DNA of 64,000 nt from Neckera pumila (GCA_963969595.1 OZ018410.1:22430913-22494912), one strand, 5' to 3'; shown: positions 46,466 to 59,145, counted from the stretch's first letter. Notes: generated by a model from the letters alone, not told the origin. A program made the numbers and translations.

Positions 46466-46891
46466 TTAATTACCTTCTTCCTCATTTGATTCTGCAATTG
46501 GTGATAGTGGTTGAGGTGGTGAAACATAGACAACATTCAATTTTGCCTCATGCACATCTTTTCCCTCTTTCTTTTTGAACATATTTTGAAAAACCTCCCT
46601 GGACGAGGGTACTATCACACTTTGGACAAGGAACTTGTCCTTGCATTGCATGTTTGGGGGAGCTTCTCGCTGAGCTTGCATTTTAATGGTGACTTCTATA
46701 CTACTGTGAGGTTGGACGACGCCAATATTGGGTCGCACGCTATATTTCTTGGGAGACTTCGTCTTGACTTTAAAGGCCACATAATTGTTGGTACAATTGA
46801 CAAGCAAAAGGGAGGATAATATCTGCTTCTTCGATTCAAATGGAAGTTTCAACTCCCCATGATGAATATTTAGAAGTTCGATAAGAAGCAT
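46466..46891 (-). pseudogene. VAP27-like MSP-domain fragment
   Basis: A 141-residue open frame that is almost exactly an MSP domain of plant VAMP-associated proteins (VAP27). These tail-anchored ER proteins bind FFAT-motif partners at membrane contact sites. Visible family landmarks are ELLNIHHGELKLPFE near residue 5, YVAFKVKTKSPKKYSVRPN near 38-56, the strongly conserved MQAQREAPP and CKDKFLVQSV, and VVYVSPPQPLSPIAESNEEE at the end. Family members continue with a linker, a coiled coil and a C-terminal membrane anchor, giving roughly 220-260 residues; none is seen here. The frame ends at a possible donor (AAG|GTAATT, about 46473), so a downstream exon could exist, but nothing suitable lies between 46.4 and 45.9 kb. 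The MSP domain is uninterrupted by introns, whereas I believe plant VAP27 genes usually have several. Surrounded by repeats, it is most likely a retrocopy or captured fragment; a short real gene cannot be excluded. Confidence 0.7.
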
Positions 46892-47055
46892 GGCTGCTTT
46901 CTTTAGTTTGATTCTGTTCTTTATGGGAAATTCACTAGCACTATTATGTGCAAACTAAGATAGCACCTTCAAAATGCCCTCAAAAGAAAACCTTGCAAGA
47001 AAACCTCAGCGAAGCGTGACAACAAGAAATCTCCTTATCGGTGGCAAAAAATATG

Positions 47056-47270
47056 TTACAAATACCGTAAACAAAAGCAAGAGCAAGAAATATGTTAAAA
47101 GTAAAAAGCTAAAATATATAAAGCAAGAAACTAGAATACAAGAGATGTGCTGTCATGACTAAGGATCTTCTAAGTCTTAACATCCTTATAAACTTCTACC
47201 CCACTTTTACTTTTAATCTAAAAGGTTATACTTCTAATCTAGAAAGTTCTATTTCTAGCCTAAGAAGTTC
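47056..47270. repeat. Dispersed repeat, copy 2 (pair with 42062-42250)
   Basis: Parallels 42062-42250 (ACCGTAAACAAAAGCAAGAGC, GATGTGCTGTCATGACTAAGGATCTTCT, ACATCCTTATAAA) and extends into a tandem of TTCTA(A/T)TCTA words to about 47290. Confidence 0.7.
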
Positions 47271-47374
47271 TATTTCTAAATTCTAATCTAAAAATAGAAT
47301 TTTCTAGATTCAAATTTTAAATTATTTTTATGAATTTAAAAATTCAAAAAATCACTTTCACTTTTATTTTGGTT

Positions 47375-47665
47375 GAGGCATTGGCACAGGGTACACTAGT
47401 ATACCTTAAAATGAGACTCTTTGTTTTGTTTTGTTTTATTTGTTTGTTAGTTATGGTGAAATCTTTTGGACCGTGTGTCTTTTGGTTGCATTCTTTGTAC
47501 CGTTGGAAAGCCCTCAGCAAAGAAAGGTGCACATGCTTTATTTTGTAGTGTTTTGATTTACAATAGAAAATATTGAATTTAGAAGTTTTATGAATGAAAA
47601 TTATTTAAAATTTACTTCGACACATATTTTGGCTGTAGTATTGGCATGAGGCATATTACGGACAA
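47375..47665 (-). mobile_element. ~350-bp (AAAC)n units in reverse orientation
   Basis: The end of one unit (GGCATTGGCACAGGGTACACTAGT) is followed at once by the start of the next (TACCTTAAAATGAG, then GTTTTGTTTT, ACCGTTGGAAAGCCCTCAGCAAAG, and TTGGCTGTAGTATTGGCATGAGG at the end). The order shows that these units tend to sit head-to-tail around an ACTAGT junction. Confidence 0.65.
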
Positions 47666-49029
47666 ATAAATCATAGAGTCCTAGGGAAGAAGAAAGCTTT
47701 TGTAAATTGGCAAGCTTTTGATTATGATTGATATATTTTTGTGTTCTTGCTAGTTGGAAACTAGAGGGATTTTTTGCAGGCTCTTCAAGTTGTCTTAAAC
47801 CTTGAAGGGCCTAAAAGCCCTTTGCGACCATATAATGTATTATAAACTTGGTGGTATTTGATCAAAGAAACACTAAAAAAATACATATCATCACTAGTAG
47901 AAAATGGTGTCAAAAACAACAGGAAATTAACAACTTTCTATTGATTTGAGCATTGGTGGATGGAACTTGACAAATTGTGCAGTTCTTGTAAACTTTGCAT
48001 GTGATGCCTTTTCATTTTTGTTGTTTTTGATACTATAAAATTAATAAAGTTTTCAAATGTATCTTAACTATGGAGGTTGCTGATGTGGCGCACCACAATT
48101 GCTGTGGCATATCACATGACATGGATTTTAACTAGAGTGAAAAATAATAACTTCCAATTAAATGAGTAATATATATCAGAGGTCCGCAGTGAAATGCCGT
48201 CCTCATCAAATGACTCAAAATCATTGCAAAAATCATGTTGCGAAATCCACAGTGCCGATGCCCAAATCATATCCCAAGAAACGTTTCCATTTCTTTACAT
48301 AACATCAAGAGTATATTATTTTGCTTCATCAATCTCTATCGTCATCTCTATCATCTCCAATTCTCAATCTATACATGTAAAATTCTTTCTTCTATTGAAA
48401 AATTCCTCCAAAGCACATTGGATTCCTCAACTTCCGATTCCTGAATCTTCTATCACATCCACAGTCTTTGGACTTCCGATTAGTACTTCAAATTCATGCC
48501 TTTATAAAAACACCAAATGCCACTTGTACAAGCCTCAGATGCCCACGTCTCTGACCTGATGCAGATTCTGGAAAGAAGACATTGTCGTGTAGAGAGAGTT
48601 TGCCTCGGGAAATCGCAGAGATTTTGGTTGCAATTTGAAATGATTTAGGACTAGGGTGTGTAACGGTTGCATCGAATCTTGTACCTCAAGCCTTGAATCT
48701 TCTACTTAAAACGTCGAATCTTCAACTTCACCTTGAAACTGCTTCTTGTTGGCCTATCCTGAGGCTGGCTCTAAACGGGTCAGGGTTCGGTCAGGTAGGT
48801 GATAAGAAACCACAGTCCTCAGATAGGCAAAACGGGACAGCATAACACAAGATGCCGTCCAGATGATGGGCTCCTAAACTTTCAAACTCCCAGTGACCAG
48901 CTTTAAGAACCAAACTTCACCGTAAGAACAAGCAAGTCTCGACCATGTGGGCAATTAACCCCACTTCGTCATCCACGACATAAAATGAGGCTAGCAATGG
49001 TGTAAACCAAGCCGCCCGCAACAACAAAG

Positions 49030-49030
<1 letters not shown>
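47666..49030. other. Intergenic DNA, no gene seen
   Basis: A 121-codon plus-strand open frame at 48194-48559 is rich in Ser and Ile with no recognisable family and is not called. Confidence 0.4.

Positions 49031-49031
<1 letters not shown>

Positions 49032-49066
<35 letters not shown>
49032..49066. repeat. (CA)n microsatellite
   Basis: About 17 CA units. Confidence 0.95.
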
Positions 49067-49084
49067 GTCTTCAACACTTCCTTC

Positions 49085-49625
49085 AGTCTCCAACTTTAAC
49101 CTCCAATTTCTTAAGCTGAACTTTGGGTGAGTGCCTCCAACGCTTTACAACTTCAAATGAGATGAGTAATAGCTTTTTGAAAAGCTAGCACAAACTCCTG
49201 TTTTTTATCTAAGTTTCAAGCAATTCTAAGACTTTGTCCAACTTCTATGGCCATCCAAAGTTTCGGCCTTGAGAAAGAAGGGCAGCAGATCCTCTTTCAC
49301 TTCTTCACTCACAACTCACTCATACAAACTCCAAATAGAACGAGTGATAGCTTTATGAATAGTTAACACAATTTTCTACAATTTATTTAAATCTCAAACG
49401 ATTTTAAAACTCTATCCAATATCTATGGCCATCCAAAGTTTCGGCCTTTAGAGAAAAAGGGCAGCAGACCCTCCTTCACTTCCACACTCACAAACCACTC
49501 ATAAGAACTCCAAATGGAACGAATGATAGCTTCATGAAAATCTAACACAATTTTCTACATTCACTTTAAATTTCATTGTAAATCAAAAGCCTGTCCGTCT
49601 TCTATGGCTGATCAAAGTCTTTGCC
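49085..49625. repeat. Tandem repeat, three units of about 180 bp
   Basis: Each unit contains AACTTC/CAAAT.(G/A)AACGA.TGATAGCTT, then TCTATGGCC(A/G)ATCAAAGT.TTCGGCCTT and GGGCAGCAGA(C/T)CCTC. The units centre near 49.18, 49.35 and 49.53 kb. Such blocks are common inside plant LTR-retrotransposon leaders, but I see no polymerase domains nearby. Confidence 0.8.
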
Positions 49626-50429
49626 TTTTAGTTTCAAAGGCAACTAAATCCCCTCCACTCAAATTAGCACAACTTTTGATTCACAACTTCAAATCAAGCA
49701 AATGAGATCAATTTAGAAAACACACACCATGATACACAACTCCTCCAAATTTCATTTCAAAACTCTTCAAACTTCCAACACATTAGCCCTCCAAACATTC
49801 GGGGTCCTCTCTAAACTCACAATGAAAGAGAAGATCCATAGTGTCTCCTTTTTCCTCACCCTATCTTCATTTTAACCACACAAACAAGTGGGATCCGCCC
49901 CTAACTCACTCTACAAGGCTACAACAACAATAATTGAGCACTCACTTGGCCTACAACTATTTTTTTATCTTTAACTTAGAAGAAAATTCATTCAAGTTCA
50001 CCGATAAAGGCAAATTATTTGAATAATTTCTTCATACTACTTTACAAATACAAAACTAATGCAAGAAATCACTCCAACTATGGAATGAAGAACTCAAACT
50101 CAACACACGTCTAGTAGAGGTAAAAAAACTAGAGTTCCAATCAAAATATCACTCCATCTGCAGGAATTTGAGAAAATTCAAACTCACGCTCCGGTTGAGA
50201 TTCTTCATCTTGAGACTCAGAAAAAACCCTTCAGTTCGACATTTTAAATCTAAAGTAGAAAACAACTACCATTTATAGAATTTGATGAAGCACTTAGGCA
50301 GATCCGTCTTCTTATATAGATGTCATGCACCTCAACAAGAAGGCGTCACCTTGAAGCTACTCGATAAAACATATAATATATATTTTTACACTATGTACGA
50401 ATGAACAACACGACAACGTGTTAATATAA

Positions 50430-50538
50430 CTACACAAAATAGTGAAATTAGGTTGCCCCACACTAATTTCTCATATCTAACACCTGCAGACATGGTCAAT
50501 TATAGTCTAGGGCAACCTAATTTCACTAATTTGTGTAC
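50430..50538. mobile_element. 109-bp hairpin element, copy 2
   Basis: Same length and arms as the copy at 1663-1771, with a few substitutions, including a broken base pair at the outermost position. The loop is also conserved (TTCTCATATCTAACAC..CAGACATGGT). That the loop matches as well as the arms argues for a real family. Confidence 0.85.
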
Positions 50539-50539
50539 T

Positions 50540-53500
50540 TGAATTGCACCTGTTCATGATTGTAATATGAGGACGTTGACATCTCATATTGATACTTTAT
50601 ATACAATCTTTACCAAATATTAATAAATGACATATTTGTTTCCACAAAGTTCTCTTGCACGTACTCTTCTTGTCACGCAATATTCTGTGGACTATGTATC
50701 GATTTCTTATACTGGATCCAACAAGGAGTCAATTCTACTTCAAAAAATGGTATGATGATCCTGTAGAAAGCGAATACTTTGCAAATGCCATATCCACAAA
50801 CGCAAAAAGACTCCCACCGCTAGTCATTTTTCAACCACCTAGTACTGCTCATTCATTCATCAAATCCTGTCAATTTCAATTACCAATGACAGAGTTCACT
50901 CTCCTCTATGCATGCAGAACTGATATATAAGAAATACGAATCAAAATAGCAATCACTAGGAAGTGAACATGACATTGCCTTTGCATGTACAATGCAAACC
51001 ACAAATCAGAGATGGTTGACTGCCACTAATTTTAGGTCCACTATGCAAACTCTTTGATTTCATCAACAACAACTTTTGTTGTTCCTCTCTAGCAATCTAT
51101 GAACACTATACACTATCTCCCGCACTCCTCTGTCCTCCTTCAGATTCAAATTGTTAGAAACACTATTTTACCTTCCTTGCATGCTCTTCTCAATGTACGC
51201 TGCAGCCCTCACTTCCATAACTGACTCATGGGAGATTATTTGACGCAGACTTCAATAATTCATTGAACTTCTTTGCATGTGCCTTGCCAGCTTCTCCTGA
51301 GTAGTCTCCAGCCACCACCAACGTACCTCTCCCATGATTTTCCAATGCAAAGCATCTTCATCTGACGGCACCAATGTATTCTGTACCTCATCAAAGATGG
51401 TTTAATACCTGAATTGAAGCTATATAGACGCAAGTTCGTATAGTTTGCTGCAACAACACTAGAGTACAATGTCTACTCCCCTGCTTTGCGCTTCTACGTA
51501 CAGCTTGAAGAGAAGGACAAATTATCCACGACCTTCGTCAAGTAAATGCTCTAAATAATGAACAATATCTTCGTTAGGAACTGGAAGAGCACTCTGTTAC
51601 TACTGAAACCATATAAGGTTCTATACCTTATTTTTCCTACAAGGTGGAGACTACATCCATTCTTTCAGATGACACCACTTAAAACTGTAGAATTGCAGAG
51701 TCCTCCTTGTTATCAAAGAGCCATGCATCATGGCCCGAGGCGATCATTGCCTATAAATCAAGATTCAAAGCATTGTCTTCCCACAAACACATGAAAGGGA
51801 TCCAGCAACCGTCCACAATCTTAGTGAAGTCTACAGACATTGCTACTATTTTTTCAAACAACAACATAAGACCAAGCCACTTCACAGAACTCGGCAGTCT
51901 CAAAAAACGGATCTCCATCCCGCCGCTAGCATATAGAACAACCTCAACCTTCACCGCCGTCCTTGACATCACCACATTGTCTTCACTTGTTCCTCAGCAG
52001 CATTGTCCTGGCAATAAAAAGCTCAATACAGCAAGCGTCTTTGCATTCAAGCAATGGATATGGGGAACCCATTCACAACCGTCTTTTATTTTCTTGAAAA
52101 ATGTTCCTCAACATACTGCGCTTCACAAAATCCAAAGTACCCACCACTGCTGCTTCCCTTCCCAAATTCAACATATATGACAATTACTACTGGCCAAATT
52201 TTAAAAGCATCTCAGTCTTCTTTCATTGCTCTTCCTAAAACCACATTTCCCGCATCCACTTGAAAAATAGTAAGACATTAATTTGAAACCTGTGCTCTAT
52301 CCACTCCAGTGCTATATTTTACTGCAAACACAAATTCAAGCTGTCTTCTTCCAAAAAGCAAATACTCAAACAGTTCCCGCACATGCTCTATAATGACGTC
52401 CTTGGCACTAGTACATTGGAATGCCTACCTCAAGAACTGCAAGTACAAGACGATCCGTCTACACATGTTATTTGAAATGAACTTATCCATCTTTAGAAAT
52501 TTCAACTAACACCTCTGCACTTCAGCATTCCTCGTGAATACTGCATTCCCCCCTACACCGTGTCCAGTCTTTGCTTGGCATTTCAACTCACTTGAAGACA
52601 TAGAGGTCAACCGTTGCAACTGCAGAATTTGCATTTCATTCACTCTCTTCAGATGACTCACCCACATCGCGATCAAGGACCAGTGATGCCTCTGTTATGC
52701 CCTCACCAAGAACTTCATTGAGTCCAATGTCCCTCACAATGAGGTGGTTCCAAGTAGTACATATGAAATGCTGAGCAATTCTCATGTCCTTCCTTGTTGT
52801 AATCGCACGGCTTGAATGGAAAACTCAGCAATGGAAGAAGAAGCGTCCATGAGAACCAATAGAGCTTGCTGCGCTTTACCTCAAGAGCTGACTCTCTCTC
52901 CATGAAGCTGTATTGATGAATGAACACGAATGTCAAAAAAGTGGAAGAGGAGTGTCATTGTCTCTGTACATTGTTGTTGTATTTGCCAAGCCATTCTAGA
53001 AATGTTCGAGGCCTGCATGAATTGAGGAGGAACTAATAAATGTTCTCATAATTTTTTTGGTTTGTAAAGAAGAATGCAAGAGCCGATGAGTATTTTTAGG
53101 AGGAAGTGGATGCGGGTATGGGAAGCACTGGAGCGGAGTGTACAAGGTATGTGGAGCGGGAGGCAGAGAAAATATCCAAAGATGATTACATTCAGGACCT
53201 ACAAGACAAAATAGAGCATCTGCAAGTGGAGAAGGCTCATGCATCTATATCAAAGGCTGCTAGGCCATGACAGCTGCCTATGTTTGGGGGGTACTGGATT
53301 AGTTAAGGCACGGAGGTGAGCAAGCGAGTCCTAAACCGATTTCCATCCTGCCAATGTCAGAAGTCATCAGTTGTGTGTGCAGTGTGATGAGGTGAATGAC
53401 CAATACTATTTTGAAGTTGTCTTGCACTCTAAATAGGAAAATGCTTTCCTCCAATTGTAGACTAGTAGTGTTGGAAGTGAAGGTAGGAGGGGCAGACGTG

Positions 53501-55620
53501 GGAGTTCAAAGAGTATCGGCTTTGAGGGGGTGCTGCAAATTCCTCTGGTGGAACAAACTGTTGTATCCGATGGATGGCAGAGAATACTTCTTGTAGGATT
53601 GAAGTGAAAGTATTAATCTTGGAAATGTTGTTGTAGCATGATGTGGTCTTATATAGAAGTGTGACTTCTAGTATTGTAATTTGCAATTTTTTTCTATTTC
53701 TTAGCCACTGACTGTCAAAGTATTGAAGTGGATGATTCCGATTGTCAGCAGTACTCTGTCGTGGAAGGTGTGAAAGGGCTAACCAGATTGGCCAAAGATG
53801 CTAAGGCAATCCATTATGAGCAGTAGCATAGAATTTGTTTTGTTGCTGTACTTTGCTAGTCATGGCAGAACCTTCTGTTGAGAAGGAAATGTGCCTTGTT
53901 ATGCAGCAATGATAGGAAGTGTGTAGTGACTTTGAAGTTCTCGTAGACCGTGAAGTGGACCACAGTATGTGCATGCATATGTAAAAGACTGTGAGCCTCT
54001 AGCAGTGCTTGGTTAATAAATTATGTAAGGAAATCGATTGGAGTGCATGATGATTTATATTGTAGGAAACATTTAATGTATTTTCAAGCGTGGGGAGCAG
54101 AGTTCCTAAGTTTTTGTTCACATTCTGGTGGACAAGTCTATAGGTTGTCTTCATGGCACTGACAATGTTTTTGCTGGTACTAGACAGTTTAGGAATTGAA
54201 GAGTGTGGAATATGACATTAGAAGTGAGGTACAGATTTTGACATCTGCCCTGACAAAGTGAATGCCTTGTGACGGATGTCATTCTCATCTTTGGTTGCTC
54301 ATTTATAATAACAAAACCAATAGTTGCAGCTTATTGAGTTTGATATACGGTATGAGGAAATAATTTGGGGAGATATTGTATGAATGCGCAGCTGTTGTTG
54401 TATGCAGGTAGATGTTGAAGGTACTAATATGTACCTCGTCACGTCTTCATGTTGCAGTTCACGGAGAAGGAATGGGGAGGTCACAAGCTGTGTATGTTGC
54501 TGATTCAGCCGTTTCAAACCTCATCGCTGTCATGCAGTTTGTGAGAGTCCTATGCTTTTTGTTAGTTTTTTGTGTTTATTTGGATTGGAGAAGCATTTAC
54601 GAAGAAGAATGTGGACCTACTCATAAAATTGCCATTGTTGTGGTGTCTATTCTGAAGCATTTTAGGTATGCAACTGTTGTCTACAACAATTATAAGGGAA
54701 CCAGAGATATATGCGCCTGCAATGAGTTGAAAACTTGTCCAGACGTAGGGCTCACTGCAATTGCACAAGGGGTTGTGTTACACATTTCTTACCTTGGGCA
54801 CCTAGAATTTTTATGTTGACATGCAAAGAAGATAGCACAGCTGTGCAAAGTGAAATGAGAGGGGTCATAGAGACTATGACAATTGCTGGAGTACAGTAAG
54901 ACATTGCTAACAATTGATGGTTGCGGAGGGGGCCAAATATCTGCATTTGCATTCCCAACAGTCCGCAAGCAGACCTTTTGTTTGAGTCATTAAAGGTAAG
55001 TTTCGTAATATTTAAACAACGGATTCACGGGATGCATGTGTTGTAAGTTGACGAACATGCATTGAGTGCTATGACGTGAAAAACTGCAACTTGTGACTGC
55101 CATTTGTGGTTATCTGATGTTCTCATTCAATTACTCGTGTTTTTGTGCAAGATAGTTCTGTGCAAATTTGAAGTGCGTGTCATTGGAACAGTGGGGGAAA
55201 TAATGGAGGGCAAGCAATGTGAAGGTCACTAGCGTATGTACAAATTCAGCCGCTGAGTACAGAGAAATGCTGAATAGGAAATGCACTGGGGTCATTGCCC
55301 ATCCTATGCTCTTCTTGCGCTTCTCTTGAATCAGCATCAAAGTTCATGTAAGTAGTTTTTGGTGTAGTTGCCTATGCTACACTTGTAGGAAGTGCACTCT
55401 GTAATAGAGACTGCCAGGGAAAGTGAATTGCAATACCTCAATATTGCAATGCAGGGGAGAAATTTCAGACGATTAGCAGGAGAGAGAGGCAAAATGACAA
55501 AAGGATTCCGGATGGCCGTCCAGGAAAGACAAAATCATGTTCAAAGAGCTTTTTGTGAATGCTGAAAAAACAAAATTATACAAAAAAAAACATTATAAAG
55601 CATATGAAAAAGGTGGACGA
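50540..55620. other. About 5 kb without a recognisable gene; composition skew
   Basis: G/C content is a little higher than the flanks and several open frames of 60-160 codons occur, the longest at 51707-52180 (plus). None resembles a family I know and adjacent frames do not join into one. C exceeds G on the plus strand up to about 52.9 kb, and G exceeds C from about 53.0 to 55.5 kb. This could be the remains of one or two large elements. I do not call genes. Confidence 0.4.
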
Positions 55621-56756
55621 GGCTAAAATTCTTTGCTGTTTAGGGTTCAAAAAACAACCATTATTGCTATATTTCGTTTTCATGATGTCAACCTTCATGC
55701 ATTGTTGACGAGAAAGAAGCCACTGTAGCGACTGATGATGCACAGAAATTTCCACCTTTCATGAACTTTTGTAAGAAAAATCTTCTGACAAAACGGATGA
55801 CCACCACTATAGACTGCTCGCCATGCTGGCACGTGTTGTTATATCCATGTTGTCTGGCCATGTAGAGTGCTACAAAATCTAGTGGCCACTAACAAAATCA
55901 ATAGATTTGGTCAACGAATCCCAGTTCAAAAATGCCAGGCACAACGTGACCAAATTAACGGAATGAAACAACAGTTTCTAGTGAAATTTCTATTGATTTC
56001 ACCCTGGAATTTTCTACTAGTGCATTCCAAAGTAAATTGATGATTATGATAATATATAAATAACAATGTATCACAATTCATATATTAAATCATAATTAAA
56101 GAGTTGTAAGGTTAAATATGGATCATATAGAGAAAGATTCCAAGGGCCTTTCAAAGATTAAGTACATTATATTATTTAGATTTTAATATTTATAATGTAA
56201 GTAATTAATATTAATGTGCTCAATATGCCATATTTTGTTGTCAACTAAATTGAAATGTGAAGCCAAATATGATTTTATCAAAATACTCTTTTAAATAATT
56301 TTTTTAGTTGAATAGCTTTCAAAGTCTATTTTAAGCATCAAAAATCTAATTTGGGAATTTTTTTATTATTTTCCTATTGAAGACTTTGTGTAAGTAAGTT
56401 CATTGCAAACTTTAATTTATTTAGAGTTAAAGGCTCTTGGAGATGAGCCTCAAATACTTTAGATATTGGGTGGAAAAGTACAATAGGATTTCATTTAAGA
56501 AATATTGTAGAGTAGATTTTGACAAGTGGTAAATCAGTTTAGGTCATGCATAGTACATCCTTCAACCTCATAGTTTTTTAATAACCTCAATTTTAGAGAT
56601 GACATGTAAAAAGAAGATTGAATGACTTTAGATCATGGATGCAATTTTAACACTCTCTTTATCAAACATCATAATGATTTTTCAACTCATATGTGATATT
56701 GTTGTATTTTCTTTTCTAATGTAATCCATAGCACATCTCGTCTATACCTTTTTTTT
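55621..56756. other. A/T-rich intergenic DNA, no gene seen
   Basis: No supported feature. Confidence 0.4.
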
Positions 56757-57008
56757 ATACCTTAAATGATGAGCTTATTTGTTAGTTTTGTTTATTTTAT
56801 TTTCTTTGTTTCAGTGAGATCTCCTAGATTGTACACCTCATGGTTACATTCTTTGTACCACTGAAAAGCTCTTTAAAAGGAAGGGTGCACAAGCTTTGTT
56901 TCATGGTGTTTGGACCTATGGTGTGAAAATTATTGAATTTCAAAGTTTTATAAATTAAAAGAATACTTTTGTTTTAATTTTATTACTTTAATTTTATTAT
57001 ATTATACA
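56757..57008 (-). mobile_element. ~350-bp (AAAC)n unit, reverse orientation, partial
   Basis: ATACCTTAAATGATGAGC, a TTTGTTT-rich tract, TTTGTACCACTGAAAAGCTC and CATGGTGTTTGGACC match the reverse complement of the 44-45 kb units. The final part is missing. Confidence 0.65.
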
Positions 57009-57064
57009 ATATTGTAGTAGATTAGAAACAGCACAAGATATAGTTACGAGTATCCATCCATCCA

Positions 57065-57290
57065 CACCTTTGAGTGTAACTGTTTATTTATTTGTTTTGT
57101 TTTGTTTGTTTGTTACAATGAAATCTGCTAAATAATACATCCTCGGTCATATTCTTGGTACCATCGGAAAGTCCTTAGCAAGGAGGGGCGTACGGGCTTT
57201 GTTTCATGGCGTTTGGACCTACAGCATGAAACTTATTGAATTTTGAAATTTTTATGAATTAAAAAAATCAAAAAGTTATTTTTAGGGTTT
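57065..57290 (-). mobile_element. ~350-bp (AAAC)n unit, reverse orientation, partial
   Basis: TTTGTTTTGTTTTGTTTG, TTGGTACCATCGGAAAGTCC and TCATGGCGTTTGGACC are recognisable. It faces the next unit head-on across about 57290. Confidence 0.65.
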
Positions 57291-57617
57291 ACCAGTGTGC
57301 CTTGCTCTTGCCACAGCCAAAACAAAAACAAAAGTAATATTCTTATATTTTATTCATATAAGAAATTTCATTGTAGGTGCCTCATGCCTTGAATGCCTTG
57401 AATGCCTTTGCCACAACCAAAATAAAAGTAAAAATAATTTTTGAATTCATAAAAACTTTGAAAGTCAATTACTTTCACATTATAGATCTAAAGTGCCATG
57501 AAACAAAGCCCATGCATCCCTCCTCGCTGAGGGCTTTTTGACAATAGCACAAATGCCGCCAGGGGACTCACGGTCCTAGAGATCTCACCGTAACAAACAA
57601 ACAAAACAAACAACCTA
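57291..57617 (+). mobile_element. ~350-bp (AAAC)n unit, forward orientation
   Basis: ACCAGTGTGCC, AAAACAAAAGTAA, CATCCCTCCTCGCTGAGGGC and CGTAACAAACAAACAAAACAAAC follow in family order. With the preceding unit it forms a large imperfect palindrome. It ends immediately before the TTAA-bounded copy H. Confidence 0.65.
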
Positions 57618-57619
57618 AC

Positions 57620-58846
57620 TTAACCCCTAAAGTTCCATGACTATGTTTTCGCCCAAAACACTCCAAAATTGCCATTTTTAGATGGACAATTGTCACATAC
57701 GTTTCTACAAGAAGGGGCCGGACCAAAAAGGCCAGTTTCCTTTTACTCTTGAAAAAAAGGTAAAAAGCAATGAAAGCTCATAGAGAAACCTTGGGGCATT
57801 GGCTTCTTCAAAGAATGACTGCCGCTTCTCTAATCCCAACCATTTTTATATCAAATGTTTCTACTTTGATTCTGTTAAACATTTTGTTATTCTGGCATAT
57901 TCATGTGGGAATTGAAGAAGTTCTGACAGATTATGTTCACCATGAAATAACACGAAATTGGATCTTGATTCTTTTAACAAGTACCAAATTTTTGAAAAAA
58001 GAACTTTTTTGAGAAATGCAACTGTAGGATCTTATAGTAATCTAGTTTTAGAAGATGTGGAAGAAATTTCAAAATTTTCCACCATGCAGACTAGAAGATA
58101 TTAGCATTTGAATTGGCAAAAGTCTTTTTTTTGTTCTTGCAAAAAACAAGGCAGCTGCACTTCACAAGTTCACATTTGTATGAAAAATGTCCAAAATGAT
58201 GGTGCATCTTTGAATTCTTTTTCCTAAACAAGCTAACTACATGCCTAAAAATTTTCAAATCATTTGATATTGTACAACATATACAAAAAAAATATTAAGT
58301 AGAAAGAACTAGAGAATGATCCAAAATACTAAATTGTTAAGAATTTAATTATGGAATTGGAAAATGTCAATCCCAATGGTTGTAATGCTGTGATAAACAA
58401 CCTACATCCTATGAATTTTTTTTTTATAAAAAATATAAAAAATAGAGTTAAATAAACAACTTCAAAATTTATTTCAGAGTAGAAAATCTATAATTGCTCG
58501 CAAACTAAAAAACCCTCATAACTTTTGACTCATTGGTTGAAATGGAATGATTCAAAGCTTTCCACGTATATATAATTCTAGAAAATCAATTTCAAATTTT
58601 TATTTTTGAAAAAAGTGATTTTTTCTGATCTGCCCAGACTGCCCAATTACAAAAAAAAATAACATATTTGGCCATAACTTTTGACTCCTATTTCCAAATG
58701 TCATGAGATTTAGTGCATTTGAAAGATACTCCTTGCGCCCATCTTCTATTAAAATTTCATCTTAAAATATGGAAATCTCTAGTCACACGTACCTGCCCAA
58801 AAAAATTATGCTGCCTAAAACCGCATGCTGGTCCTTTAGGGGTTAA
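57620..58846. mobile_element. TTAA-bounded element, copy H (1227 bp)
   Basis: Left end TTAACCCCTAAAGTTCC, right end GGTCCTTTAGGGGTTAA, both with intact TTAA. The interior shares the GCAGCTGCACTTCACAAG block (inverted) with copies E and F. An 80-codon open frame at 57770-58012 is not found in other copies. After its right end, DNA resembling the terminus of a ~350-bp unit (GGCACATGGCACACTAGT) appears, so it may have landed within such an array. Confidence 0.8.
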
Positions 58847-59145
58847 GGTAATGGATTTTGGCTGTGGCAACGGCACATGGCACACTAGTATATAAGAAAT
58901 GCAATGTATGTGAAAATCTGGCTAGGCCGCCCCACAGTCATTGAGATTCCCCTATGAACAGGAATTCCTTGCCATAAACGCCATCACCAAATTTTAGATT
59001 ACGTTTTGCAATCCAAACATTGGTCCAATTGCAATCTTCATCCCACAATGCAATTGAATTTATAATTCCCCGTTTTCAATATGGTACTACAAATCCATTC
59101 CTCAGAATCCAATTCTTTCAGTAAACAATTCCACTCTCTTAACCC

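Noticed and set aside
51707..52180. 157-codon plus-strand open frame
   Set aside because: Ser/Thr/His-rich with no recognisable domain, and neighbouring frames do not extend it. I could not support a gene.
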